A DNA stretch of 40,335 bases from an uncultured Bacilli bacterium (GCA_934098445.1 CAKOOW010000005.1:1-40335); one strand, 5' to 3'; positions 7,721-16,151 are shown, numbered from the stretch's first letter. The notes: a model not told the origin generated them from the sequence alone. Made by a program: numbers and translations.

Positions 7721-8833
7721 TTAGTCTTTCTTTCTCTTACGACCTTTACCATTAGCACGTAAAATCGTATTAACAGTATCTATCATTCTTTGAAAGCATT
7801 TTACATCATCTTCATCAGAGTTTAAAATTTTATAAAATTCCTCTTCTGGTACGGGAGAATATTTTGGCAAATTATAATCTCTTTCATCAGCAATATCTTC
7901 TTGTTCCTCAAGAAGAGCATTTTCAAATTCATCATCAGATAAATCAAATAAAAATTCTTCCATTTTTTCTCGATTAGGATAATCCAAGTAGCCATAACGA
8001 TCCATAACTTCTAAAATTCCAGTTTCTTTATAAGCATAATATAATACATCCTCCCAAATATCCGAGAATAAACCGTTTTCCCTTTCAATGCGAACTAGAT
8101 TATCTATTTTTTCATACATATTTTCTTCTGTAGATTTTTTCCATATTGATATTTTTTTCTGTAAATCATCAACATACCACTCTAAAAGATTATGATTATT
8201 ATTAAGATATCCAGCCAAGCCAATATCAAAAAGCTTAGCATAATTAATTATAAAATTAATTAAATCATCTTTACTAAGATTGTCAACTGTTTTACTCATT
8301 AATAAACTCTTTAAAGTCTCTAAATTTTCTTTATAAATTTCATAGAGAAATTTATCGGCATAGAAATCATTAATTATTTTATTATTAGAAAATCTTGCTG
8401 TACTTAAAAGGAAGTAACTACTTACATTCAATTCTTTTGAAAATTTTACTAAATATGTAAATTTTTCAGCTCTAACCATTACATTTAATTTAAAAGGGTA
8501 CTGAGGGTAACTATATTTATCCCTTTTTGTTATATCGCACATAATAATGTATAATTCTAAAGTGCTTTCTTCATCATGATCAGTAGCTAAATAATTATCA
8601 GCAACCTTGCTAACAAATTTTAAATCATCTTTAAAAGTTAAAATTAAATATTTAATAAATTCATAATCTTGTAATAGTTTTTCGGAACATAAATTATACA
8701 TTTTCTTATCTTTGCTCAAGCTTATGACCTTCATCATAAAGTCTTTATCATTTTCTAATTCTTCAAGCGAATAGCCTTCTATTTCTTCGCCATTTATATA
8801 TTTTTTTACTATTTCTTCATTATGTTTTTTCAT
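7721..8833 (-). CDS. Helical cytosolic protein, unknown, third gene of sigma-like operon
   Basis: A protein of about 370 residues. It starts at ATG 8833, chosen because AAGGAG lies nine bases upstream; the longer reading from 8875 overlaps the previous gene and has no ribosome site. It has no membrane segment or signal peptide. It is rich in Lys, Glu, Asp, Leu and Tyr and appears all-helical. The start, KKYINGEEIEGYSLEELEND followed by DFMMKVISLSKDKKM, suggests a repeat of short helical units such as those in DUF4116-like proteins, but this is weak. There is an acidic stretch near the C-terminus (EEQEDIADERD) and a basic tail (GKGRKRKKD). Its gene follows the sigma-like gene by 14 bases, so the two are co-transcribed. 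Confidence 0.65.
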   Translation of the reverse strand: MKKHNEEIVKKYINGEEIEGYSLEELENDKDFMMKVISLSKDKKMYNLCSEKLLQDYEFIKYLILTFKDDLKFVSKVADNYLATDHDEESTLELYIIMCDITKRDKYSYPQYPFKLNVMVRAEKFTYLVKFSKELNVSSYFLLSTARFSNNKIINDFYADKFLYEIYKENLETLKSLLMSKTVDNLSKDDLINFIINYAKLFDIGLAGYLNNNHNLLEWYVDDLQKKISIWKKSTEENMYEKIDNLVRIERENGLFSDIWEDVLYYAYKETGILEVMDRYGYLDYPNREKMEEFLFDLSDDEFENALLEEQEDIADERDYNLPKYSPVPEEEFYKILNSDEDDVKCFQRMIDTVNTILRANGKGRKRKKD

Positions 8834-8847
8834 TTTATCTTCTCTCC

Positions 8848-9891
8848 TTATCTTTCTTCCACATAAAATATACATTGATTAAGTTTTCTAAGAACTCGAT
8901 GATTATACACTAAATGTAGGGAATAAGCCGAAAGCTGCTGGGCTCTTTGTTCTGATATATTTAGTATCTTTCCGATTTCAGCAAATGTTTTAACATCATT
9001 ATCAACAAAGCCATAACGAAGGAGCATAATTTCTTTAACTAATTTTCCTCGTCTACCATTATGGCTACGTTCACCACCTACAATTTCAATTTCATCAAAA
9101 AGTTCCTTAAAAGCATTTGAAATAACTCTCTTTTGTAATGTTGTTTCAGCATTATCCTCAGTCAGCCAATTGTTATTTAGTGGAACTTCCATTCCTAGAT
9201 TAATAACAAGGTCTAAATATCTTTTGAGTTTAACAGTTAATTCTTGCCAGTTAATATCATCTTTTAGCTTTAAATTTTTATATATATTAGCAAGTAAATG
9301 ACTAATTAAATATTCTTTTCTAACATCTTTATCGAAATATTTTTTTCCCTGATGATAATAATATAAACTATTATAATAATTTTCATTTAACGGTTTTTCC
9401 AAGGATGTATCAATCTCATGATAATACGAAAAATCTTCGTTATAGTATTTAGCTTTTATATACTTAAGAAGTAACGAAATAAATTTGTCACTATCAAAGT
9501 TATAATTATCTAGTAAATTATTTTTGCCAATCCCAAGACACTTATAAACATTACTTATATAGGTTTTACTATAAAGAGTAGCACTAAAATTTTTACTAGT
9601 TTCTAAAGAATGATTATATAGTTCTCTAATCCAAGCTTCATTAAAAGCACTAATAATATCATTGGCATCGTAACTTTTTGTACAAAACATTAAAATATTC
9701 TTATCTTTGATATAGTTATAAACAACATAAAGCGTTCCTAAAATAAGCTCATCCATATACTTTTTCTTTTTTTTCTTATCATCAGTAGCACTGTACTTAG
9801 CGTATAAGTCTCTAGCTTCTTTATTTGTTAATTTTGGATAACTAGCAATTTGCTTCCCATATTCTTTTAAAATTCTTTCATTATTTTCCAT
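8848..9891 (-). CDS. Divergent sigma-70-like protein
   Basis: A protein of 347 residues. The first 120 resemble sigma regions 1.2-2: PKLTNKEARDLYAKYSATDD is like the start of region 1.2, and the Asp/Trp-containing DANDIISAFNEAWIRELY aligns with region 2. The last 60 look like region 4.2: LRYGFVDNDVKTFAEIGKIL then NISEQRAQQLSAYSL, close to the housekeeping-sigma pattern KTLEEIGKxxxVTRERIRQIEAKAL. The 160 residues between them do not look like region 3 and are rich in Tyr, Asn and Lys. No membrane segment is seen. The ribosome site is AGGGGG. It is the middle gene of a three-gene operon. It may be an alternative sigma factor or a sigma-derived DNA-binding protein; the target is unknown. Confidence 0.65.
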   Translation of the reverse strand: MENNERILKEYGKQIASYPKLTNKEARDLYAKYSATDDKKKKKKYMDELILGTLYVVYNYIKDKNILMFCTKSYDANDIISAFNEAWIRELYNHSLETSKNFSATLYSKTYISNVYKCLGIGKNNLLDNYNFDSDKFISLLLKYIKAKYYNEDFSYYHEIDTSLEKPLNENYYNSLYYYHQGKKYFDKDVRKEYLISHLLANIYKNLKLKDDINWQELTVKLKRYLDLVINLGMEVPLNNNWLTEDNAETTLQKRVISNAFKELFDEIEIVGGERSHNGRRGKLVKEIMLLRYGFVDNDVKTFAEIGKILNISEQRAQQLSAYSLHLVYNHRVLRKLNQCIFYVEER

Positions 9892-9900
9892 AAAATCCCC

Positions 9901-10509
9901 CTACTTTCTTTTTACTAATACTAATCTTTTTTGATTAGCACTGTTTAGCGAACAGAAATACCTATCTTTATCAGTATCAAAGTTAAACATATAATCATCA
10001 TTCATCGTTTTAGTAAGTAAAGACAAAGTCTCGATTTTTTCTTTAGCGTTATAATCACTTACTAAACCAAACATTCCAATACTGATGGATTTACCACTAT
10101 TATGAAGCTTATCCCAACCACAAACCATTTTACTTGAATATGGATTATGAGTAAGAATTCTTTCTTCCGGTAGTGTTAATAAAAAATCATAACTTAATAT
10201 TATTTGACCACTATCATAGAGATAAGAATTTTTATTTGCTTTAGAGATAGTATTGGCATACGGTGATATAACATTTATACCAGTAGCTATCAAAGTATCA
10301 TATCGCCCCTTGCCTATTTCAACTGTATCAGGATTATCATAACCAATTTCTAAGTACTTTAGATAATCGGCATATTCTCCTAATAAAAGTTGGTTTTTAG
10401 CAAGCCAATGAATAAATTCTTCGGAATAATTACTTATATTGTTGGATAAAGATATTCCTCTAGCTGCACAAAATTGTCTGTATAAACATTGTAAATATTC
10501 TTTAAGCAT
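9901..10509 (-). CDS. Unknown 202-aa protein, first gene of sigma-like operon
   Basis: A cytosolic protein of 202 residues with no signal or membrane helix and mixed alpha/beta character. The N-terminal 55 residues are helical (LKEYLQCLYRQFCAARGI). A middle part follows with Gly, Tyr and Asp (EIGKGRYDTLIATGINVISP). It ends in a basic VLVKRK. I recognise no family. A strong AGGAGGGG lies just before the start. The sigma-like gene starts ten bases after its TAG. The gene faces the LysR gene divergently, so the LysR protein may control it. Confidence 0.6.
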   Translation of the reverse strand: MLKEYLQCLYRQFCAARGISLSNNISNYSEEFIHWLAKNQLLLGEYADYLKYLEIGYDNPDTVEIGKGRYDTLIATGINVISPYANTISKANKNSYLYDSGQIILSYDFLLTLPEERILTHNPYSSKMVCGWDKLHNSGKSISIGMFGLVSDYNAKEKIETLSLLTKTMNDDYMFNFDTDKDRYFCSLNSANQKRLVLVKRK

Positions 10510-10531
10510 TTAACCCCTCCTATAAATTTTT

Positions 10532-10551
10532 TGCTTTTTTTCGAAAAAGCA
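10532..10551. promoter_or_regulatory. Hairpin in the leader of the 202-aa gene
   Basis: TGCTTTTT and AAAAAGCA form an 8-bp stem with a 4-base loop, 23 bases upstream of the minus-strand start codon and just before its AGGAGGGG. A TACAAT element, a plausible -10 for that operon, is next to it at about 10558-10563. It could stabilise the mRNA or act as a regulatory leader. Confidence 0.4.
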
Positions 10552-10607
10552 GTAGTATTGTACTCCAAATAATGATATAATTAAAATACATATTATTCAT
10601 ATTTAAT

Positions 10608-10622
10608 ATAACTAAAAGTTAT
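10608..10622 (+). promoter_or_regulatory. Likely LysR operator (T-N11-A dyad)
   Basis: ATAACT-AAA-AGTTAT is a perfect 6-bp dyad containing TAACTAAAAGTTA, which fits the T-N11-A rule for LysR-type binding sites. It lies 17 bases upstream of the lysR start in the divergent intergenic region, where autoregulation and control of the opposite operon would be expected. Confidence 0.55.
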
Positions 10623-10639
10623 GTAAAGGAGAGAAACCT

Positions 10640-11539
10640 ATGAATATAAATTTAGAATTATATAAAGTATTTTACTTTGTAGCCAAAAATCAAAGTATCT
10701 CAAGAGCTGCTAATGAGCTTTTAATAAGCCAACCAGCTATTAGTAAATCGGTTAAAACCTTAGAAGAGCAAATAAACACACCCCTATTCATTCGTAAACG
10801 CGATGGCGTTGTCTTAACCGAAGCTGGTCAAATTCTCTATAAAAAGATTAAAAATGCTATGGACTTAATTTATTCTGCTGAAAATGATCTAGAAGTTTTA
10901 ACGAATATGGAAACAGGAATAATTAATATTGGTGCTAGTAAAACAATTATTCATGAATATTTAATGCCTTATATTAAAGAATTTCACAAAAAATACCCTA
11001 AAATTAGTATTAGAGTATTTACCGATAAAACTAGTGATTTAATTAAAAAAGCTAAAATGGGTCTTATTGATGTTATCTTTACTAATTTACCTTTATCCTT
11101 ATCAACAGATTTTGACACTTACAAATTAACCAACTTACATGACTGTTTTGTTGCCAATAATAATTTTAGTTATTTAAAGGGACACAAAATTACTAAGAGC
11201 GACTTAGAAAAACTTCCTTTAATTGTCTTAACTAAAGGAGCTACTTCTAGAATAAGTTTTGATGATTATTGTCTAGAAAATGACATTAATATTACTCCTG
11301 AGATGGAATTTGGTAGTAACACTTTAATTAAAGAATTTACTGAAGCGGGATTTGGTATTGGAATGTTAACGGAAGAATATTTGAAAAATGACTTAAAAAG
11401 TCAAAAATTATTCAAATTAGATATTGAAATTCCACTAAATAGTAAATATTTAGGAATGGTATGGCCCATCGATAACAAAAGCCTTGTTGCTCATAATTTT
11501 ATTGAATTTATAAAAAGTAGCACTCATTCGCAAGAATAG
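10640..11539 (+). CDS. LysR-family transcriptional regulator
   Basis: A protein of 299 residues, the usual length for LysR regulators. The N-terminal winged helix-turn-helix is clear (about 1-60: FYFVAKNQSISRAANELLIS then QPAISKSVKTLEEQINTPLF), followed by the linker helix and an effector-binding domain of the periplasmic-binding-protein fold starting with GIINIGASKTII. The effector is unknown. AAGGAG precedes the start. It is divergent from the 202-aa/sigma-like operon with 130 bases between them, the usual arrangement for a LysR protein and its target. Its last codons form one arm of a terminator shared with the convergent gene. Confidence 0.92.
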   Translation: MNINLELYKVFYFVAKNQSISRAANELLISQPAISKSVKTLEEQINTPLFIRKRDGVVLTEAGQILYKKIKNAMDLIYSAENDLEVLTNMETGIINIGASKTIIHEYLMPYIKEFHKKYPKISIRVFTDKTSDLIKKAKMGLIDVIFTNLPLSLSTDFDTYKLTNLHDCFVANNNFSYLKGHKITKSDLEKLPLIVLTKGATSRISFDDYCLENDINITPEMEFGSNTLIKEFTEAGFGIGMLTEEYLKNDLKSQKLFKLDIEIPLNSKYLGMVWPIDNKSLVAHNFIEFIKSSTHSQE

Positions 11540-11551
11540 TGCTACTATTTT
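11516..11551. terminator. Bidirectional terminator inside the lysR 3' end
   Basis: AGTAGCACT (11516-11524) pairs with AGTGCTACT (11538-11546). Inside it ATTC pairs with GAAT around a GCAA tetraloop, with a single bulged C. ATTTTCTT follows on the plus strand and a clean TTTTT on the minus strand, so it can end both the lysR transcript and the convergent gene at 11545. It covers the last eight lysR codons. Confidence 0.8.
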
Positions 11552-13704
11552 CTTCTTAAAGTATCATTATTATCATCATCAAGTCCATCACTAAAACCAT
11601 AAACATTCTTTAACTGATCAATAATACGATAAGATAATTCTACCACTTTATCAACATCACCAAAAGCTAAAGCTAAATCTTCTAACAACAAAATATTTTC
11701 ATCTAAACTCTTAACAGAAAGCATACCATTTTCATTCATAATTCCATATACAGCGCCGCCACTTTCAGCATCTAAGTTATCCAGTAAATAATTAGCTTTA
11801 TTTAAAGTTTTTATTTTTTCATTATCTACGGTTCTTAATCTTTCACCAATAAACGACTCATTAGTAACAACTCCCTTAATTTTAGAAATTCTTAATCCAT
11901 CAGTTTCTTGCCTTAATTCAGCGATCATACCCTTTAAAATAATATCTTTATTTTTAGAATAAAAAGCGGAATTTGGAGATTGTTGATGCAAAGCATTCTC
12001 ACTAAAAAGAGTACTATTGATAGCAACCGTATTTATTTTATCATCTGGTCTTATCATATAAGAATTAGGATTAGTAGTCGTAAAAATAGAAGTACTTTTA
12101 AAGAAATCCCCTCTAATAAAAGCATTAGTCTTAAGGATTATCTTTTCCCAAGGAAGCATCTCATATAAAATACCATCTTGACCTCTTAGACAACCACAAA
12201 TACTATCTTCAACTATCCTTTCTTTATTTTCTAAAATTTTCTCAAGAATTTTCCTAGCAGGATAAAATTTTTGGGAATCTAATCCTAGAAACGCCATAGT
12301 CATTGGCGGTAAATTTAGTCTTTTAGTAACCCTCGTACGACTAGGTGGAATACCTAGTAAATGTTGAATATTATTATTATTCAAAGGTTGATTTATTTCA
12401 ATTGAATTTCTAACATCATTAGTTAAAATAATATGAGATTTAATCTCTTTGTCACCACGCATATAATAACTAGTAAACATATCATAACACATTTGTAAAT
12501 TATCTAAAAGAGCAGCAATTACTTGTTTTTTAGTATCCCTAGAAACTTTAGCAGAAGAAAAACTCTTACCAATAAAATTTTCTATTGTACTGATAGGATA
12601 ACTAGCTATTTGCATATCATCAATTGTTCTTAAAAAATCACCACCATCTTGAAATCTTTTGATCTCTTCGCCATCCAAAGAATGTTTATTTATATAACCA
12701 TTTAGAACAAAATACTCTTTATCCTTAGGACTATTTTTTACCATACCTTCATCTTGACTATCTTCTCTTTCTATTTCTTCTTGTAAATTCTTTTCTGTAG
12801 CTCTAATATGATTAGCCAAATTTTTCCTTTCTTTTGAACCTAATTCTTGATATTCTGGTAAAAAGCCATCAGAGGCTAAATTTTCAAAAAAATTAATAAT
12901 TTTATCGGAAGGACGAATAGTTAAACATGTAGTTAATTTAGTACCATGATATACTTTTTTGCATAGATGATCAGCTAATTTACGATATCTTTTCTTAGTA
13001 TCTAATCTTAATGAGTTAATTTCAGTCTGTAAATATATATTTTTTCCGGTATTAGCCTCTAATAAATTAATTAAAGCGGTATCAGATAGAACTAAATTAC
13101 TAGCAATTCGTTTCTTTTGGAGTTCAATATATTTATGAATAACATTTTTTTGCTCTTTAGTTAAAGCATCAGTAGAAGCCGTTATCTCTTCATATATTTC
13201 TTCATCATCATGAGTAAGTAAGGCTACCATAAGGGGTTGTTTTAATTTAGAGCTAGCTAAACATTTAGCATCTATAAACTCTCTTAAACTTTGATTAATT
13301 TCTAAAGAACCATTAAAAACATCCTGATACCAAATTTCTTTAGCATTAGAAAGTCGACAAGCAATCTCAAGTAAAAGATTTTCTTTTTGATCATTAATAC
13401 TTTTATACTTCTGAAAGTTTTCTCTTTCTAATATAAGTTCTTCCATTTTTTGAACAGCCTTATCTAAAGTCATTAATACTGCACTATTATCTAAGTTATG
13501 AGCATCTGAAAGCTCTTTAAAACGTGATACTTTAGCCTGAAGTTCTCTAATAGCATTATCTAAAGAAGTTATTTTTTCATTAATTTTTTCTTCTTGATAA
13601 TTAGCTGGTAAAAAGGAAAAATTATTAAGCAAACCTTGCTCTTCTTTACGTATTTTTTCTAACTCTTTTAAATCATTTTGAGCGATAGTAATATCATTAT
13701 TCAT
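11545..13704 (-). CDS. Large coiled-coil protein with possible BECR-type nuclease region
   Basis: A protein of about 719 residues, cytosolic, with no membrane segment. Residues 5-110 are a coiled coil (DLKELEKIRKEEQGLLNN and so on). A helical middle follows to about 430. From about 435 the pattern IEINQPLNNNNIQHLLGI, a later ILEKILENKERIVEDS, LRGQDGILYEMLPW and IRGDFFKSTSIFTT resemble the xHLLGL core of phage-associated BECR-fold RNase-like domains (PBECR4). This is recalled similarity, not a computed match. The start is placed at ATG 13704 behind GAGGTG; a GTG two codons earlier would use that site itself. It is convergent with lysR and shares its terminator. If the domain call is right, a toxin or phage-defence role is possible. 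Confidence 0.5.
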   Translation of the reverse strand: MNNDITIAQNDLKELEKIRKEEQGLLNNFSFLPANYQEEKINEKITSLDNAIRELQAKVSRFKELSDAHNLDNSAVLMTLDKAVQKMEELILERENFQKYKSINDQKENLLLEIACRLSNAKEIWYQDVFNGSLEINQSLREFIDAKCLASSKLKQPLMVALLTHDDEEIYEEITASTDALTKEQKNVIHKYIELQKKRIASNLVLSDTALINLLEANTGKNIYLQTEINSLRLDTKKRYRKLADHLCKKVYHGTKLTTCLTIRPSDKIINFFENLASDGFLPEYQELGSKERKNLANHIRATEKNLQEEIEREDSQDEGMVKNSPKDKEYFVLNGYINKHSLDGEEIKRFQDGGDFLRTIDDMQIASYPISTIENFIGKSFSSAKVSRDTKKQVIAALLDNLQMCYDMFTSYYMRGDKEIKSHIILTNDVRNSIEINQPLNNNNIQHLLGIPPSRTRVTKRLNLPPMTMAFLGLDSQKFYPARKILEKILENKERIVEDSICGCLRGQDGILYEMLPWEKIILKTNAFIRGDFFKSTSIFTTTNPNSYMIRPDDKINTVAINSTLFSENALHQQSPNSAFYSKNKDIILKGMIAELRQETDGLRISKIKGVVTNESFIGERLRTVDNEKIKTLNKANYLLDNLDAESGGAVYGIMNENGMLSVKSLDENILLLEDLALAFGDVDKVVELSYRIIDQLKNVYGFSDGLDDDNNDTLRRK

Positions 13705-13763
13705 TAACACACCTCATATCTTCTTATATTAGTATATCATGAATAATGTTTACTTAAATAAAA

Positions 13764-13786
13764 AAACACCTGTATATCAGATGTTT
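13764..13786 (-). terminator. Terminator of the dacF-mntP operon
   Basis: It has the same 23 bases as the hairpin at 7643-7665 (9-bp stem, ATATA loop, G-U pair on the minus strand), five bases after the mntP stop codon, and is followed by a T-run. Confidence 0.8.
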
Positions 13787-13790
13787 TTAT

Positions 13791-14315
13791 TTAAAAGATT
13801 AATATCTTTAGACCAATAACTATTAAGATAATACCTCCTACTATATAAGGTTTACCAAGTATCTTAGTACCAAAATAATTTCCTAGATAAGGTCCTACAA
13901 AACACATAAGAAAAGTAATAAGTCCAATTGAAGTTAAGGCTATTAGAAGATTAACTTCTAAGAAGGCTAAAGATAGTCCAATAGCAAAAGCATCTAGGGA
14001 TGTTGCTAATCCTAAGACTAATATATTCTTTAGATCTACTGTAGTATCTTCTTTACTTAGAAGCATATTAATTCCTATAATACTTAATATTCCAAAAGAA
14101 ATAAATTTCGTTAGAATAGTAATACTCGGATTAAAGTTATAAGCTACTAGGAATCCTAGCATAGGCATAATAACTTGAAAAAGACTAAAAGTAAAAGAAG
14201 TCATTAAAGGTACTTTTAAAGGAATCTTCTTATAATTAAGACCAATCGTAATTGAGACTACAAAAGCATCACAAGCAAGCCCAATACTAATTAAAATAAT
14301 ATCTAAAAGATTCAT
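13791..14315 (-). CDS. mntP: Putative manganese efflux pump MntP
   Basis: A polytopic membrane protein of 174 residues with about six helices. The family's two Asp-containing repeats are present: GLACDAFVVSITIGL near the start and GLATSLDAFAIGLSLA in the middle; these acidic residues bind the metal in MntP. The length is typical (about 180). The sporulation protein YtaF is related, but the residues around the second Asp favour MntP. Its ATG overlaps the dacF stop codon by four bases, so it is translated with dacF. A strong terminator follows directly. Confidence 0.83.
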   Translation of the reverse strand: MNLLDIILISIGLACDAFVVSITIGLNYKKIPLKVPLMTSFTFSLFQVIMPMLGFLVAYNFNPSITILTKFISFGILSIIGINMLLSKEDTTVDLKNILVLGLATSLDAFAIGLSLAFLEVNLLIALTSIGLITFLMCFVGPYLGNYFGTKILGKPYIVGGIILIVIGLKILIF

Positions 14316-15466
14316 ACTATCTTATTAACTTTTTTCCCTCTTATAATAGTTAAGAAATTCTCCAGAACCATCCCTATAAAACTAGATTTCGTAATATCAC
14401 TTTCTATAGTAACCTCTTCTTCTCTTACAATTAACCCTTCATTATCTAAGATTTCTATAGTCCCTACTTTAGTTCCTTTCTTTAAGGGAGCTTTAAGTTT
14501 ATCTATCTTAAGATTATAAGTATAGTTAGGACTATCCTTTTCTTTACTTATTAACTCTGTGATATCTTTCTTCGTAACGATTTTAACGGTCTTTTCCTTA
14601 CTCTTATCGATATAGACAGTCCCCAGTTCTTGAGATTTACTAATAATTGTATTAAGTTTAAAAGAATTAAAAGCATAATTTAACATACTAGTAGTCTCAC
14701 TACTTCTTAAGTCACTAGTAGGTTCTCCCATAAGTACCGTTATATACCGAATATTATTCTTCTTAGCAGTTGCTGTTAGGCAGTACCCGGCTTCTTTAGT
14801 ATACCCTGTCTTTAAACCATCTACTCCCTCGTAGTATCTAGTTAGTTTGTTTGTATTAACTAACCAAGTCCTAGAGCCATCGGGTTTATTAAAATAATCT
14901 TCATATATAGATGTATACTCTAATATCTTCTCATGACTAATTAAGTTAGCGGCAATTATAGCCATATCATAAGCCGAACTATAATGGTTATCCGCGTGAA
15001 GTCCATGAGGATTGGCAAAATGGGTATCCGTAAGGCCTAAGTCCGCTATCTTTTGATTCATCATATTAACAAAATTTTCTACACTACCCCCGATATACTC
15101 GGCTAAGGCCACCGCCCCATCGTTTGCCGAAGCAATACTTACCCCTTTAATGATTTCTTCTAAGCGAATGTTACTATTTTCTTCTAAAAACATTTGAGAA
15201 CCACCCATCGCTGCTGCCACTTTCGAAATATGAACCATATCATCTAGAGAAATTTTACCATTATCTAAGGCTTCAAAAGTTAAGAGTAAAGTCATCATCT
15301 TAGTCATTGAAGCTGGCTCTAAGCGTTCATGACTATTCTTTTCAAATATAACTTTATTAGTCGTTGGTTCCATAATAATCCCACTCTTCGCATTACTTGC
15401 AAGATCTAGGGCTGATACTAGGAAAGGACAACCCAATAAAACCAGTAAAAAACATATCTTTTTCAT
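14312..15466 (-). CDS. dacF: D-alanyl-D-alanine carboxypeptidase (DacF-type PBP)
   Basis: A protein of 384 residues. It has a signal peptide (about 1-19, ending VSA), then a penicillin-binding transpeptidase-fold domain with all three active-site motifs: SMTK (53-56), SAN (113-115) and KTG (219-221). A C-terminal PBP5-type beta domain follows, then an amphipathic or hydrophobic end that would hold it at the membrane. It removes the terminal D-Ala of peptidoglycan stem peptides outside the cell, so this organism makes peptidoglycan. DacF in Bacillus is a forespore gene next to spoIIA; here it is about 10 kb away and pairs with mntP. Confidence 0.93.
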   Translation of the reverse strand: MKKICFLLVLLGCPFLVSALDLASNAKSGIIMEPTTNKVIFEKNSHERLEPASMTKMMTLLLTFEALDNGKISLDDMVHISKVAAAMGGSQMFLEENSNIRLEEIIKGVSIASANDGAVALAEYIGGSVENFVNMMNQKIADLGLTDTHFANPHGLHADNHYSSAYDMAIIAANLISHEKILEYTSIYEDYFNKPDGSRTWLVNTNKLTRYYEGVDGLKTGYTKEAGYCLTATAKKNNIRYITVLMGEPTSDLRSSETTSMLNYAFNSFKLNTIISKSQELGTVYIDKSKEKTVKIVTKKDITELISKEKDSPNYTYNLKIDKLKAPLKKGTKVGTIEILDNEGLIVREEEVTIESDITKSSFIGMVLENFLTIIRGKKVNKIV

Positions 15467-15495
15467 AAATTACCTCTATTAAAACTTATGAAAAA

Positions 15496-15524
15496 AAGAA
15501 GACTTTATTACTCGAAATCTTCTT
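15496..15524 (-). terminator. Terminator after the Fic pseudogene
   Basis: On the minus strand AAGAAGA and TCTTCTT form a 7-bp stem, with three more pairs (TTT/AAA) beyond a bulge, followed by TTTTT. It overlaps the stop codon of the pseudogene and separates it from dacF. Confidence 0.65.
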
Positions 15525-15980
15525 AAATACCATCTAGTGCATTATTATATAGCCACTCTTTTAAAGCAGTCATATCATTAGTTTCATAATAATTAATTAA
15601 ATGTCCTAAATATGCTGCTATCTTTTCGACCGGAATAGAAATAATCCCTTGACCAGTACGAATAAGCTCTTTATTAGCAACTATATTAGCTACTCTCTTA
15701 TTACCATCTAAAAACATTTGACTTTACTAGATTCAACAAAATATAAAAATTCTTCATCTAAAGAATTTAAAACCATACTCCAAGCATCTTTTAATCCCTT
15801 TAGTTTTAACATATCATCTACCGAAATTTTTCCAGTATTAACATTATTCATAAAGAGATAAGTATCTTCTAAAGAAGTCTTTATTCCCTCTAAGATAGCA
15901 CTTCTATAGATAATATTTCCTAGATTTTTCTTTATAAAAGAAATATTATCATCTTTAGACATATTAAATTTACTTTTCAT
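15523..15980 (-). pseudogene. Fic-family protein with internal deletion
   Basis: Two overlapping reading frames hold the two ends of one Fic protein. The upstream piece (15980-15708) has the N-terminal inhibitory-helix motif S-x-x-x-E-G (RSAILEGIKTSLEDTY) and then TGKISVDDMLKLKGLKDAWS, ending at ...VESSK. The downstream piece (15717-15523) begins inside the Fic motif, QMFLDGNKRVANIVANKELI, and runs to the end. The part between, normally 40-60 residues containing the flap, is gone, and the join at about 15708-15720 is out of frame. The Fic protein (AMP transfer to a target) should therefore be inactive. The position before MFLDGNKR reads Gln, where canonical Fic proteins have the catalytic His. 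Confidence 0.75.
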
Positions 15981-16099
15981 ATAAACTCTCTTCTCTTCTT
16001 AAGTTTACTATATTTTTAAGGCTTATTAAAGAAGATGTTTAATTTTCTATAAAGAAGTAATAAATTTATGATAAAATAAAGAGTATAAAGAGTTTAGTT

Positions 16100-16151
16100 A
16101 AGGAGTTTTAAATACTATCTGCAGCTTTTATCTAGTATTTAAGTAAAGCAT
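16100..16151 (+). promoter_or_regulatory. Distant Shine-Dalgarno bridged by a hairpin
   Basis: AAGGAG (16100-16105) is 46 bases from the ATG at 16152, far too distant on a linear mRNA. Between them TTAAATACTA (16108-16117) pairs with TAGTATTTAA (16133-16142) around a 15-base loop containing CTGCAG. Folding this hairpin leaves about nine to eleven bases between the Shine-Dalgarno and the ATG. No other start codon fits, because a TAA lies in frame at 16140. Confidence 0.55.

Noticed and set aside
13791..14315. Identification of the mntP gene as the sporulation gene ytaF
   Set aside because: The residues around the second Asp and the length fit MntP better, though the two are related and spo genes are nearby.
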